Shown here: positions 1-9,774 of the stretch, one piece after another
Layout of the letters: the number at the start of each line of letters is the position of its first letter
Numbering within the stretch: position 1 is the stretch's first letter
Source of the DNA: Sphingomonadaceae bacterium
GTDB lineage: Bacteria; Pseudomonadota; Alphaproteobacteria; Sphingomonadales; Sphingomonadaceae
Assembly (NCBI GenBank): GCA_027533105.1
Contig: JAPZTW010000008.1
Location: 186,001 to 250,000, forward strand
Length of the DNA stretch: 64,000 nucleotides
Direction of reading: 5' to 3'
Notes under the pieces: generated by a model
Databases searched by the model: none
The model's input: only the letters and a program-made list of their open reading frames with translations
Told to the model about the DNA's origin: nothing
Position numbers and translations under genes: made by a program

Positions 1-713
1 TTGATCACCGCCAGTGCAACCACGAAGGACACGGCAAAGCCGACCGCGATCTCGGTCCAGCCGACCGGGCCAAGCCCGGCAGCAAGGCTGGCGCGGGCGT
101 CCCACAGTTCCAGCGTGGTGGCCCCCATCATCGTCGGGATCGCCAGGAAGAAGCTGAATTCCGCCGCGGTGCGCCGTTCGATCCCCATGGCCAGCGCGCC
201 CATGATCGTCGCGCCCGACCGACTGACGCCGGGGATCATCGACAGGCACTGGACCAGGCCGACGCCCAGCGCCTGCCGCGCCGGCAGCTGCGCCACGCCG
301 CTGGCTGGGCCGGGCTTGGCCACCTTTTCGATCGCCAGGATCGCGATCCCGCCCAGCACCAGCGCCCAGGCGACCACCATCGGGCTGCCCAGCATGATGT
401 CGATATAGTCCTTGAGCAGGAACCCCAGCACCGCCGAGGGCAGGAACCCCAGCAAGATATTGCGGACAAAGGCGACGCTTTCGGCGCGCCACTTGAGCAG
501 GCCCATGCCGACTGCCCAGAAGGTGCGCCAGTACAACACCACCACCGCCAGGATCGCCCCCAGCTGGATGACGACGTTGAACACCTTCCAGACCTCGGCG
601 TCGTAACCGAAGATCTCGGCCGCAAGGATCAGGTGTCCGGTCGACGAGACCGGAATGAACTCGGTCAGCCCTTCGACGATGCCGAGCAGGATGGCGGTAA
701 GGATGGTGTCCAT
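1..713 (-). CDS. uppP: Undecaprenyl-diphosphatase UppP/BacA (partial, runs off the left edge)
   Basis: This integral membrane enzyme removes one phosphate from undecaprenyl diphosphate, recycling the lipid carrier for peptidoglycan and glycan export. The reading frame starts at ATG (713) and is open to base 1, giving about 237 residues. Two family signatures are visible: EGLTEFIPVSSTGHL close to the N-terminus and PGVSRSGATI in the middle, which form the active site of the BacA family. Hydrophobic segments fill the rest. The family is usually about 265-275 residues, so only the C-terminal end is missing. The neighbouring M13 peptidase gene is 64 bases upstream on the same strand, possibly with its own transcription. 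Confidence 0.96.
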   Translation of the reverse strand, partial: MDTILTAILLGIVEGLTEFIPVSSTGHLILAAEIFGYDAEVWKVFNVVIQLGAILAVVVLYWRTFWAVGMGLLKWRAESVAFVRNILLGFLPSAVLGFLLKDYIDIMLGSPMVVAWALVLGGIAILAIEKVAKPGPASGVAQLPARQALGVGLVQCLSMIPGVSRSGATIMGALAMGIERRTAAEFSFFLAIPTMMGATTLELWDARASLAAGLGPVGWTEIAVGFAVSFVVALAVI

Positions 714-777
714 GGCTTGCCGATCAACGCGGCGGGCGCGGCCAAGTCAAGCCGCACCCGCCGGTTATGGCAAGTTT

Positions 778-2916
778 TTACCAGATCCGGACGCGCTGTT
801 CCGGCGGCAGGTACATCTTGTCGCCCGGCTGGACGTTGAAGGCCTTGTACCATTCGTCGAAGTTCCGGACCACGCCGAGGATGCGGTACATGCCCGGCGA
901 GTGCGGGCCGGTCTGCAGCTGGCGGCGCAGCGCGGCTTCGCGGAACTTGGTGCGCCACACCTGGGCCCAGGCCATGAAGAAGCGCTGGTCGCCGGTGAAG
1001 CCGTCGATCACCGGAGCTTCCTTGCCACCGAGCGAAAGCTTGTAGGCGCGGTAGGCCAAGCTCAGCCCGCCGACGTCGCCGATATTCTCACCCAGCGCGA
1101 GCCGGCCATTGATGCAGGTCTTGCCATCGTCGAGCGGGCAGAGCTTGCTGTACTGGTCGGCCAGAGCTCCGGTGAGCTTTTCGAAATTGGCCTTGTCCTG
1201 CGGGGTCCACCAGTCGCGCAGGTTGCCATCGCCATCGCTCTTCGAACCCTGGTCGTCGAAGCCATGGCCGATCTCGTGACCGATCACCGCGCCGATCGCG
1301 CCATAGTTGACCGCATCATCGGCGCTCAGCGCGAAGAACGGCGCCTGCAGGATGCCGGCCGGGAACACGATCTCGTTGCCCGAGGGGCTGTAATAGGCGT
1401 TCACCGTCTGCGGGGTCATGAACCACTCGGTCCGGTCCACCGGCTTGCCCAGCCGCTGGACGCGATCGGCCTGGAACCAGCGGGCGGCGGCTTCGGCATT
1501 GGCGAAGGCGCTGGTCGGGGTGACGTTGAGGCCCTTGTAGTCCTTGTACTTGTCCGGATGGCCGATCTTCAGCGAGAAGGCATCGAGCTTGGCCTTGGCC
1601 GCAACCTTGGTTTCCGGGCCCATCCAGGTCAGGTTTTCAAGGTTGTAGGCCATTGCCGTCCGCAGGTTGCCGACCAGCTTGTCCATCGCCGCCTTGTGGG
1701 TGGCGGGGAAATGCCGTTCAACATAAAGCTTGCCGGTCAGTTCGCCCAGCGTGCCCTCGGTCGCGCTGAGCGCCCGCTTCCAGCGCGGACGCTGTTCGGG
1801 CTGGCCGCCCAGGAACTTGCTGTAGAAGTTGAACTGGGCTTCGTCGAAGCGCTTGGGCAGCACGGCGGCGCGGCCCGAAACGTACATGACCGACATCCAG
1901 GCCTTCCAGGCCTCGATCGGTTCGCTGGCGATCAGCTTGGCGAGAGCCGGCACGCCGCCGCCCAGCTTGGCGGCCATTTCCGGCGTGTACTTGGCGGCTG
2001 CCAGCTCTTCCTTGGTCGGCGGCAGCTGCGCAACGATGATGTCCTTGGCCTGGCCCACGCCCAGCGCATCCATCGCCGTCTTGAGCGGAACGTTGGGCGC
2101 CAGCGCGAGGAATTCGGCGACCGGCATCTTGTTGTAGGTCAGGTCGCGGTTACGGCCGAGCGCGCGGTCCCAGTTCTGGGCCGCCATCTTCTTTTCGAGC
2201 TCGAAGATCATGTTGGCCGTCGCGGCCGGATCGCCATAGCCCAGTTCGCCCGCCACGAAGGTCAGGTATTCCTTGTACTTGGTCACGATCTCCTGGTTGC
2301 GCGGCGAATCGACCAGGTAATAATCCCGGTCGGGCAGGCCAAGCTGGGCCTGGCTGGCATAGAGCGCGTTGACCCGGCTGTCCTTGGCATCGGGCGAAAC
2401 CCCCATGCCCACGGGCGAGGGGATACCCGGCATGACGAATAGTTTGGCCAGATCGGCAGTGGTGCGGGCGGCCTTGATCCGGTTCAGGGTCGGCTGGGCC
2501 GGCGTCAGGCCCGCCTTCTCGATGGCATCGGTGTTCATGTAGGCATTGAACACGGCGGCGATCCGCGCCTCGTCGCTGCCCGGCTTGTGCTGGCCCTTGG
2601 CGATTTCCTCGATGATTGCCTTCATCCGGGCTTCGGACAGGTCGGCCAGTTCGACGAACGAGCCGAAGATGCTGCGATCGGCCGGAATCTCATAGGTGTC
2701 CAGCCACTTGCCGTTGACGTAGCGGTTGAAATCGTCGCCCGGCTTGACCGAAACGTCCATGTAGGCGGTCTGGATGCCCCAGCCCCAGTCCGCAGCAGGC
2801 TTGGCCGGCTGGGCCGCGGGTGCGGCGGGGGTGGCGCTGGTCTGGGCGAGCGCGGGCGCGGCGCAGGCCAGGGCCACCGAGCTGGCGGCAAGCAGGATCG
2901 AAGCGCGAAGATTCAT
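778..2916 (-). CDS. M13 family zinc metallopeptidase (neprilysin/PepO-like), exported
   Basis: A 712-residue zinc endopeptidase of the neprilysin (M13) family, predicted to act in the periplasm on small peptides. The N-terminus is a classical signal peptide ending in ALAQ near residue 25, followed by an Ala/Pro-rich stretch. The zinc site is HEIGH at about residues 547-551, with the third ligand in ENIGD at about residue 610, exactly the M13 pattern (HExxH plus ExxxD). The C-terminus (VRIW) resembles the conserved family tail. Length fits the family (about 670-750). The substrate is not deducible. It is followed on the same strand by an ABC exporter after a 77-base gap that covers this gene's start region. 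Confidence 0.95.
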   Translation of the reverse strand: MNLRASILLAASSVALACAAPALAQTSATPAAPAAQPAKPAADWGWGIQTAYMDVSVKPGDDFNRYVNGKWLDTYEIPADRSIFGSFVELADLSEARMKAIIEEIAKGQHKPGSDEARIAAVFNAYMNTDAIEKAGLTPAQPTLNRIKAARTTADLAKLFVMPGIPSPVGMGVSPDAKDSRVNALYASQAQLGLPDRDYYLVDSPRNQEIVTKYKEYLTFVAGELGYGDPAATANMIFELEKKMAAQNWDRALGRNRDLTYNKMPVAEFLALAPNVPLKTAMDALGVGQAKDIIVAQLPPTKEELAAAKYTPEMAAKLGGGVPALAKLIASEPIEAWKAWMSVMYVSGRAAVLPKRFDEAQFNFYSKFLGGQPEQRPRWKRALSATEGTLGELTGKLYVERHFPATHKAAMDKLVGNLRTAMAYNLENLTWMGPETKVAAKAKLDAFSLKIGHPDKYKDYKGLNVTPTSAFANAEAAARWFQADRVQRLGKPVDRTEWFMTPQTVNAYYSPSGNEIVFPAGILQAPFFALSADDAVNYGAIGAVIGHEIGHGFDDQGSKSDGDGNLRDWWTPQDKANFEKLTGALADQYSKLCPLDDGKTCINGRLALGENIGDVGGLSLAYRAYKLSLGGKEAPVIDGFTGDQRFFMAWAQVWRTKFREAALRRQLQTGPHSPGMYRILGVVRNFDEWYKAFNVQPGDKMYLPPEQRVRIW

Positions 2917-2993
2917 GGCAAGTCCCCGAAAATGTTGTTCTATGGGGCGGCCTGATAAGGTCTTGCGCGCGCGCGGGAAATGCGGACCTTGTG

Positions 2994-4808
2994 CTATTTG
3001 ACGGGTTCGCTTGGCGGTTCGTCGAATTGCAGCGCGGCAAGCCGGGCATAGAGCCCGCCAGCCCGGCTGAGCGAATCGTGCGTGCCCTGTTCGACGATGC
3101 CGCCCTTCTCCATCACCACGATCCGGTCGGCCGCGCGCACGGTGGCGAGGCGGTGGGCAATCACCAGCGTGGTGCGGCTGGCCATCAGCCGGTCGAGCGC
3201 CTGCTGCACCAGCCGTTCGCTTTCGGCATCGAGGGCCGAAGTGGCCTCATCCAGCAGCAGGATCGGCGCATCGCGCAGCAGGGCGCGGGCAATCGCCATG
3301 CGCTGGCGCTGCCCACCCGAGAGGCGCGCCCCGCCCTCGCCCAGGAAGGTATCGAGCCCTTCGGGCAGTTCGCGCAGGAACTCGGCGGCATTGGCAGCTT
3401 CGGCAGCCTGCCAGATCGCGTCGTCGCCCGCCTCCCAGTTGCCATAGCGCAGGTTGTCGCGCGCCGAGGCGGCGAACAGGATTCCCTCCTGCGGCACCAG
3501 CGCCATGTTGCGGCGGATCGCGGCCGGATCGACCGCGGTCAACGGCACGCCATCGAGCTTCACCGTCCCGACCTGGGGATCGTAAAACCGCTCGGCCAGC
3601 TGGAACAGGGTGGACTTGCCCGCCCCGGACGGGCCGACGATTGCCACGGTTTCCCCCGGCTCGATGGTCAGCGAAAAGTCGGCCAGGGCCGAAACCTCGG
3701 GTCGGGTCGGATAGCGGAAGGTGACCTTCTCGAAGGCCAGCTTGCCGCGCACCGGCGAGGGGAGCTGGAGCGGCCGGGCCGGCATGGCGATGGTCGGCTT
3801 CTCGTTGAGCAGTTCGTTGAGGCGGCTGGCCGCGCCAGCGCCGCGCAGCAGATCGCCATAGACCTCGGTCAGGGCACCAAAGGCACCGGCCACCAAGCCG
3901 CCAGTCAGCACGAAGGCGGCGATGGTGCCACCGCTGATCGTGCCTTCGGCGACACCGATCGCGCCTTCCCACATCAGCATGGTGATCGCGCCGAACACCA
4001 GCATGATGATGATCGCCGTCATCGCCGCGCGCAGCAGGATCCGCCGCTTGGCCGTGGTGAAGGTCGCCTCAACCGCACTGGCAAAGCGCGCGACTTCGCG
4101 CTCTTCCTGGTTGAAGGCCTGGACGATCTTCATGGCCCCCAGCACTTCGGCCACCATCGAGCCGACATCGGCCACCCGGTCCTGGCTGGAGCGCGAGACA
4201 TTGCGCAGCCGCCGCCCGAACCAGACGATCGGGAGGACGATGAGCGGGATCGCGATAACCAGCGCCAGGGTCAGCCTGGGGGCCAGGGTAAACAGATAGG
4301 CCACCCCGCCGATCCCCATGATCGTGTTGCGCAGCGCCACCGAAACCGTGGTGCCAACCACCTGCTCGATCAGGGCGGTGTCGGACGTCATCCGGCTGGA
4401 AATCTCGTTCGGGCTGTTCTCCTCGAAGAAGCCGGGCGCCATGCGCAGCAGGTTGGCCTGCACCTGCAGCCGGATATCGGCCACGACCCGTTCGCCCAGC
4501 CAGGAGACGAAATAGAACCGCAGCGCCGTGCCGATCGCCAGCACCAGCACGATCAGCAGCAGATACTGGAACCAGCGGCCGATATCCTCGGGATTGCCCC
4601 CGGCAGCAAAGCCCCGGTCGATGATCAGCTTGAAGCCCGAAGGGATGGCCAGCGTTGCCCCGGCGGTGATCATCAGCGCGAGGCCAGCCATGGCCAGCTG
4701 GCCGGGATAGGCCAGGGCCGCGCGCCAGATCATCCGCAGCGGTCCCAGCGAGCGGGCCGGCTTGGGTTCGGGTGCGGCAGCGGCGGTCTGATCGGGTAGG
4801 GAAGCCAT
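2994..4808 (-). CDS. ABC exporter, fused transmembrane and ATP-binding domains (MsbA/ABCB type)
   Basis: A 604-residue half-transporter of the type I exporter fold. Residues about 25-330 form a six-helix transmembrane domain and about 350-590 the nucleotide-binding domain. Walker A is GPSGAGKST at 392-400, the signature LSGGQRQRMAIARALL starts at 496 and Walker B is ILLLDEATSALD around 516-527. It would work as a homodimer in the inner membrane and export a lipid, peptide or drug; the substrate cannot be read from sequence. The start ATG (4808) lies beside a 171-base divergent intergenic region shared with phaZ. The C-terminus stops 77 bases before the M13 peptidase start. Confidence 0.93.
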   Translation of the reverse strand: MASLPDQTAAAAPEPKPARSLGPLRMIWRAALAYPGQLAMAGLALMITAGATLAIPSGFKLIIDRGFAAGGNPEDIGRWFQYLLLIVLVLAIGTALRFYFVSWLGERVVADIRLQVQANLLRMAPGFFEENSPNEISSRMTSDTALIEQVVGTTVSVALRNTIMGIGGVAYLFTLAPRLTLALVIAIPLIVLPIVWFGRRLRNVSRSSQDRVADVGSMVAEVLGAMKIVQAFNQEEREVARFASAVEATFTTAKRRILLRAAMTAIIIMLVFGAITMLMWEGAIGVAEGTISGGTIAAFVLTGGLVAGAFGALTEVYGDLLRGAGAASRLNELLNEKPTIAMPARPLQLPSPVRGKLAFEKVTFRYPTRPEVSALADFSLTIEPGETVAIVGPSGAGKSTLFQLAERFYDPQVGTVKLDGVPLTAVDPAAIRRNMALVPQEGILFAASARDNLRYGNWEAGDDAIWQAAEAANAAEFLRELPEGLDTFLGEGGARLSGGQRQRMAIARALLRDAPILLLDEATSALDAESERLVQQALDRLMASRTTLVIAHRLATVRAADRIVVMEKGGIVEQGTHDSLSRAGGLYARLAALQFDEPPSEPVK

Positions 4809-4888
4809 GGTTTGCGGCCCTAGCGCAGCACAAGTTAAGTAGCAAATGCGAACTTATTTTGCGGACGCGAAGGAACCACGACCAAATA

Positions 4889-4899
4889 TTGCATTGCAA
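4889..4899. promoter_or_regulatory. TTGCATTGCAA palindrome in the abc/phaZ divergent promoter region
   Basis: A perfect 11-base palindrome (TTGCA-T-TGCAA) lies 81 bases upstream of the PHA depolymerase start and 81 bases from the ABC exporter start, in a locally AT-rich part of the 171-base intergenic region. This is a plausible operator. PHA genes in alphaproteobacteria are often controlled by PhaR, which prefers TGC/GCA-containing sites, but assigning PhaR here is inference. Confidence 0.4.
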
Positions 4900-4979
4900 C
4901 ATGGCGCGAATGGGCGCAGTTTGCCCTTAACAGTCCGGACATCCATTCTATCGGGGCCGGCGCGCAGGGGATCGTCGCT

Positions 4980-6224
4980 TTGCTCTACACCGCTTACGAA
5001 CTGCAACGCTCGTGGCTGAATGCCGCCAGCACCTGGGCCTCGGTCGGGGCTGACCTCTTGTCGAATCCGGCCCTGCCGTTCGGCTATTCCGGCCTTGGTC
5101 CGGTCATGGCCTCGGCGCTGGAAGTCTTCGCCCATGCCTCGGCCCCCTATGGCAAGCCGGCGTTCGACATCGAGGCAGTCGAGGTCGATGGCACCAGCTA
5201 TCCGGTGACCGAGGCGATCGTGATGCACCGCCCCTTCGGCAACCTGCTGCGCTTCACCCATCCGGGCCTGCCAGCCGATGCCCCGCGCCTGCTGATCGTC
5301 GCGCCGATGAGCGGCCACTTCGCCACCCTGCTGCGCGGCACGGTCGCCCGCATGGTCGAAAGCTGCGAAGTGTTCATCACCGATTGGGCCGATGCCAAGA
5401 CCGTGCCGCTCGAGGCGGGCCGCTTCGATCTGGACGATTACATCGACTACGTGATCGGCTTCCTCGAGCACATCGGGCCGAATGCCCACATGCTGGCGGT
5501 GTGCCAGCCCTCGGTCCCGGCGCTGGCGGCCACCGCCCTGCTGGCCGGGCGCAAGCACCCCTGCCGCCCGCTGACCCTGACCATGATGGGTGGCCCGGTC
5601 GACACGCGCGAGGCGCCGACTTCGGTCAACGACCTGGCCATGCAGCGCCCGCTCGAATGGTTCAAGCACACCGTCATCGCCACGGTGCCGCTGCAATATC
5701 CGGGGGCCGGGCGGCGGGTCTATCCCGGCTTCCTGCAGCTGGCCGGGTTCATGTCCATGAACCTCGGCAACCACATGCTGAGCCATTACCACATGTTCAA
5801 GCACCTGGTCGCGGGCGATGGCGAAAGCGCCGAGGCGACCAAGGCCTTCTATGACGAATACCGCGCCGTCTGCGACATGGATGCGGACTATTACCTGCAA
5901 ACGATCGAGCAGGTGTTCCAGCGCCAGTCACTGGCCAAGGGCGAATTCATGCACCGGGGCGAGCGGGTGGACCTGGGCGCAATCAAGGACACCGCGCTGC
6001 TGGCGGTCGAGGGTGAGCGCGACGATATTTCCGGGATCGGCCAGACCCGCGCGGCGCTGAAGCTGGCGGTCAACCTGCCCGAGAGCCGCAAGCACTATCA
6101 CCTGGCGCCGGAAGTCGGCCACTACGGGATCTTCAACGGCAGCAAGTGGCGCAACCAGATCGCGCCGGTGCTGGAAGACTGGATCAGGCAGCACGACAAG
6201 CCGCGGCTCAAGGTCGCGGCCTGA
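4980..6224 (+). CDS. phaZ: Intracellular polyhydroxyalkanoate depolymerase
   Basis: This 414-residue enzyme hydrolyses intracellular poly-3-hydroxybutyrate granules. It belongs to the PhaZ family with an alpha/beta-hydrolase fold and a cysteine nucleophile instead of serine: the nucleophile elbow is AVCQPS with Cys175, and the likely Asp and His partners lie in GERDDISG and in VGHYGIFNG near the C-terminus. The start is TTG at 4980, which gives the family-typical N-terminus MLYTAYELQRSW; no suitable ATG lies near. Downstream genes on the other strand (thiolase, MaoC) also handle acyl-CoA or PHA intermediates, but no PHA synthase is in the window. Confidence 0.93.
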   Translation: MLYTAYELQRSWLNAASTWASVGADLLSNPALPFGYSGLGPVMASALEVFAHASAPYGKPAFDIEAVEVDGTSYPVTEAIVMHRPFGNLLRFTHPGLPADAPRLLIVAPMSGHFATLLRGTVARMVESCEVFITDWADAKTVPLEAGRFDLDDYIDYVIGFLEHIGPNAHMLAVCQPSVPALAATALLAGRKHPCRPLTLTMMGGPVDTREAPTSVNDLAMQRPLEWFKHTVIATVPLQYPGAGRRVYPGFLQLAGFMSMNLGNHMLSHYHMFKHLVAGDGESAEATKAFYDEYRAVCDMDADYYLQTIEQVFQRQSLAKGEFMHRGERVDLGAIKDTALLAVEGERDDISGIGQTRAALKLAVNLPESRKHYHLAPEVGHYGIFNGSKWRNQIAPVLEDWIRQHDKPRLKVAA

Positions 6225-6246
6225 CGCCAGGGCCGATCCGCCGGGC

Positions 6247-6842
6247 TTATCCGGCCCGGCGATCCAGTTCCGGATCGAGTTCCTGCCCGGGATCGAGCTG
6301 CACGCCGAAGCTGTTCAGCAGCATCGAGACCTGGGTGTACTGGGCCACGGTCATCACCAGATCCATCTTTTGCTTCTGGGTCAGGAACGACAGCGCCGCC
6401 CAGCTGGCATCGGAAACGTGGAAATCGCGGGTGAGGTCATCGGTTGCGCGCAACAAGGCGCGGTCGGCCTCGTTCCATGACGGGGCGTCCGGCCCGCGCT
6501 TGATCGCTTCGATCTCGGCCTCGGTCAGTCCGGCGTCGAGGCCGATGCGGGTATGCTGGGTAAATTCATAGCCCGAACCGCAATTGAACCCGGCCCGCAG
6601 GATCACCAGCTCGCGCTCGCGCTCGGCCAGGCTATTGCGGCGCGACAGGATATAGCCGCCCCAGGCCAGAAAGGCGGTCAGCGCCTTGGGCGCGTGGACC
6701 AGGGTGCGAAAGATGTTGAGGACAGTCCCTTCGGACTTCGTCACATCCCGCGCGACCCCGGCAAAGACGGCCAGAGCCTCGCGCTGCTCATCGTCGATCC
6801 TGTCGAGATCGACCGGGGCAATGCGAGGCTCCGACAGCCGCA

Positions 6843-6843
<1 letters not shown>
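6247..6843 (-). CDS. Carboxymuconolactone decarboxylase-family protein (AhpD-like fold)
   Basis: A 198-residue protein of the CMD/AhpD superfamily. The core region around residues 75-100 contains ERERELVILRAG, then NCGSGYEFTQH with Cys88 and His97. The first cysteine of the peroxidase CxxC pair is absent, so classical AhpD disulfide chemistry is unlikely and the true activity is unknown. The start at 6843 was chosen because ATG shares one base with the thiolase stop (TGATG); a longer frame would run back into the thiolase gene. Coupling to the thiolase suggests a role in a catabolic acyl-CoA or aromatic pathway. Confidence 0.85.
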
Positions 6844-8027
<1,184 letters not shown>

Positions 8028-8096
8028 GGGAAATTCCTTAGCTTGATCTGGCCTTGAGCTTGATCTGGATGGTGTGACCCCCGGGGAGGGTGCGGA

Positions 8097-8546
8097 TCAC
8101 ACGAAGAACAGCGTGATCCATTCGCAGATCAGGGCCGGCTTGTCCTCGCCCTCGATCTCGATGGTGATCTCGTTGGTCTGCTGCCACTGGCCGGGGCGCT
8201 TCTCGACCAGTTCGAGCAGCTTGGTGTGGGCGCGCACGCGCTTGCCGGCGCGGACGGGCGAGATGAAGCGGGTCTTGTTGCCACCATAGTTGACGCCCAT
8301 CTTGATCCCGTCGACGCGCGCGCCTTCGGTCATCGCGCCCAGCACCGGCAGCAACGACAGGGTCAGGAAACCATGGGCGATCGTCCCGCCGAACGGGGTC
8401 AGCTTGGCCTTTTCCTCGTCGATGTGGATGAACTGAAAGTCACCGGTGGCTTCGGCAAACTTGTTGATGCGGTCCTGGCTGACTTCGAACCAGTCCGACA
8501 CGCCGATCACTTCACCGGTCTTGGCTGCGAGTTCCTGCGGGGTCAT
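8097..8546 (-). CDS. MaoC-like (R)-specific enoyl-CoA hydratase/dehydratase
   Basis: A 149-residue single hot-dog-fold protein of the MaoC family, which hydrates enoyl-CoA to (R)-3-hydroxyacyl-CoA. The hydratase-2 motif is visible as ATGDFQFIHIDEEKA with the catalytic pair Asp36 and His41. The start at 8546 is set by a good ribosome binding site (AAAGGAGAGGCGCAC before ATG); a longer in-frame extension upstream has no such site. It stands upstream of thiolase and a CMD-family gene on the same strand, consistent with beta-oxidation or supply of PHA monomers. Confidence 0.9.
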   Translation of the reverse strand: MTPQELAAKTGEVIGVSDWFEVSQDRINKFAEATGDFQFIHIDEEKAKLTPFGGTIAHGFLTLSLLPVLGAMTEGARVDGIKMGVNYGGNKTRFISPVRAGKRVRAHTKLLELVEKRPGQWQQTNEITIEIEGEDKPALICEWITLFFV

Positions 8547-8664
8547 GTGCGCCTCTCCTTTGGAGCTGGAAAGGCGCTTACATGGCCCAAGGCGCGGCCT
8601 TGCGCAACGCATCTGCGCCTGCCGCTACGGCAAGCACCCCGCAAAGCGGTTCAGAGGTCGCGAA

Positions 8665-9774
8665 TCATTCTGCTGCGACCGCAACCGGACGCATGGCCCA
8701 GCGCGGCGGATGGGCGTTGAGCCAGCGCTGCGCCGGTTTTTCGAGCCCGTGATAGAGCGCCACCGAGGCCGCCAGCACCAGCGCCAGGAACCCCGCCAGC
8801 CCGGCCCAGCCAAGCTGGAGTGAGGCATCGACGAAGGCGATCTTCCAGAGGATGAACAGGAAGAAGTGCGCCAGATAGGTCGAATAGGAAATCTCGCCCA
8901 GATAGACGAGCGGCCTGCTGGCCAGCAGGCCCGCCAGCCATCCCCGGCCCAGCGCCAGGGCCAGCAGCCCGGTCAGGAAGGCGGCCGGGGCAAAGGCCGT
9001 TTCCGGCAGGCCGAGGCCCAGCCCGGCGCCGATCACGCCAAGGCAGGCCAGCCCGGCCAGCAGGCCCCCAGACGCGGCGCCGCGCCAGCGCTGCCAGAGC
9101 AGGCACATGATATTGCCCAGCATGAATGCGGCGAGGCAACGCCACAGCCCCAGCCGCTCGATTCCATATCCCAGGGTGGTATAGCCGTGGGCAGCGAACA
9201 GCCCCTGGATCGCCGCCAGCAGGACCAGCGCGATACCGACCAGCAGCGCGGTCGATGCCCGCTGCCAGTCCGCCGCCAGCACGATCCGCGGGAATACGAG
9301 GTAGGCCGCCAGTTCGGTGCTGATCGACCAGGCCGGATGGTTCCAGCTGAGCGCCGGGGTAAAACCCCAGTTCTGCACCAGCAGCAGGTGCAGCGGCAGT
9401 TCGCCCAGCGGATAGCCCGCCGTGCTGCGCCCGGTAAGGACAAGGACCGCGACAAAGCCCGCCATGGCCAGCAGGATCGCGGCGTGGAGCGGCCAGATCC
9501 GCGCGATCCGGCGCCACAGGAACAGCCGCGTCTCGGCCCCTCCGCCGGTCCGCAGGCGCTCGGCATAATTGTACCAGATGACGAAGCCGGACAGGATGAA
9601 GAACAGGTCCACCGCCAGATAGCCGCGCGCCATGACCGCGATCGCCTCGGGCGGAAACAGCCCGGTCAGCGACAGGCGGATGTGATAGAACACCACGGCC
9701 CAGGCGGCGATCCCGCGGATACCGGTCAGGGCATCGAGATGGCCGGGGCCGTCATTTCGGGCCGGCGCGCTCAT
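8665..9774 (-). CDS. Acyltransferase 3 family membrane protein (OafA/NodX type)
   Basis: A 369-residue polytopic membrane protein that transfers acyl groups, usually acetyl, to cell-surface sugars. The N-terminal signature is HLDALTGIRGIAAWAVVFYH with the family His, followed by about ten hydrophobic helices and the FFILSGFVIWYNY motif. Start chosen at 9774 because its ATG overlaps the stop of the upstream O-ligase gene by four bases (ATGA); a longer frame would read far into that gene. Position suggests it modifies the glycan handled by the neighbouring O-ligase and glycosyltransferase. Confidence 0.9.
   Translation of the reverse strand: MSAPARNDGPGHLDALTGIRGIAAWAVVFYHIRLSLTGLFPPEAIAVMARGYLAVDLFFILSGFVIWYNYAERLRTGGGAETRLFLWRRIARIWPLHAAILLAMAGFVAVLVLTGRSTAGYPLGELPLHLLLVQNWGFTPALSWNHPAWSISTELAAYLVFPRIVLAADWQRASTALLVGIALVLLAAIQGLFAAHGYTTLGYGIERLGLWRCLAAFMLGNIMCLLWQRWRGAASGGLLAGLACLGVIGAGLGLGLPETAFAPAAFLTGLLALALGRGWLAGLLASRPLVYLGEISYSTYLAHFFLFILWKIAFVDASLQLGWAGLAGFLALVLAASVALYHGLEKPAQRWLNAHPPRWAMRPVAVAAE

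Noticed and set aside
655..2442. 595-codon open frame antisense to the M13 peptidase
   Set aside because: No motifs; the opposite frame has a signal peptide and the HExxH zinc site.
2820..4799. 659-codon open frame antisense to the ABC exporter
   Set aside because: The opposite strand shows full Walker A, signature and Walker B motifs; this frame shows low-complexity Gln/His/Arg sequence only.
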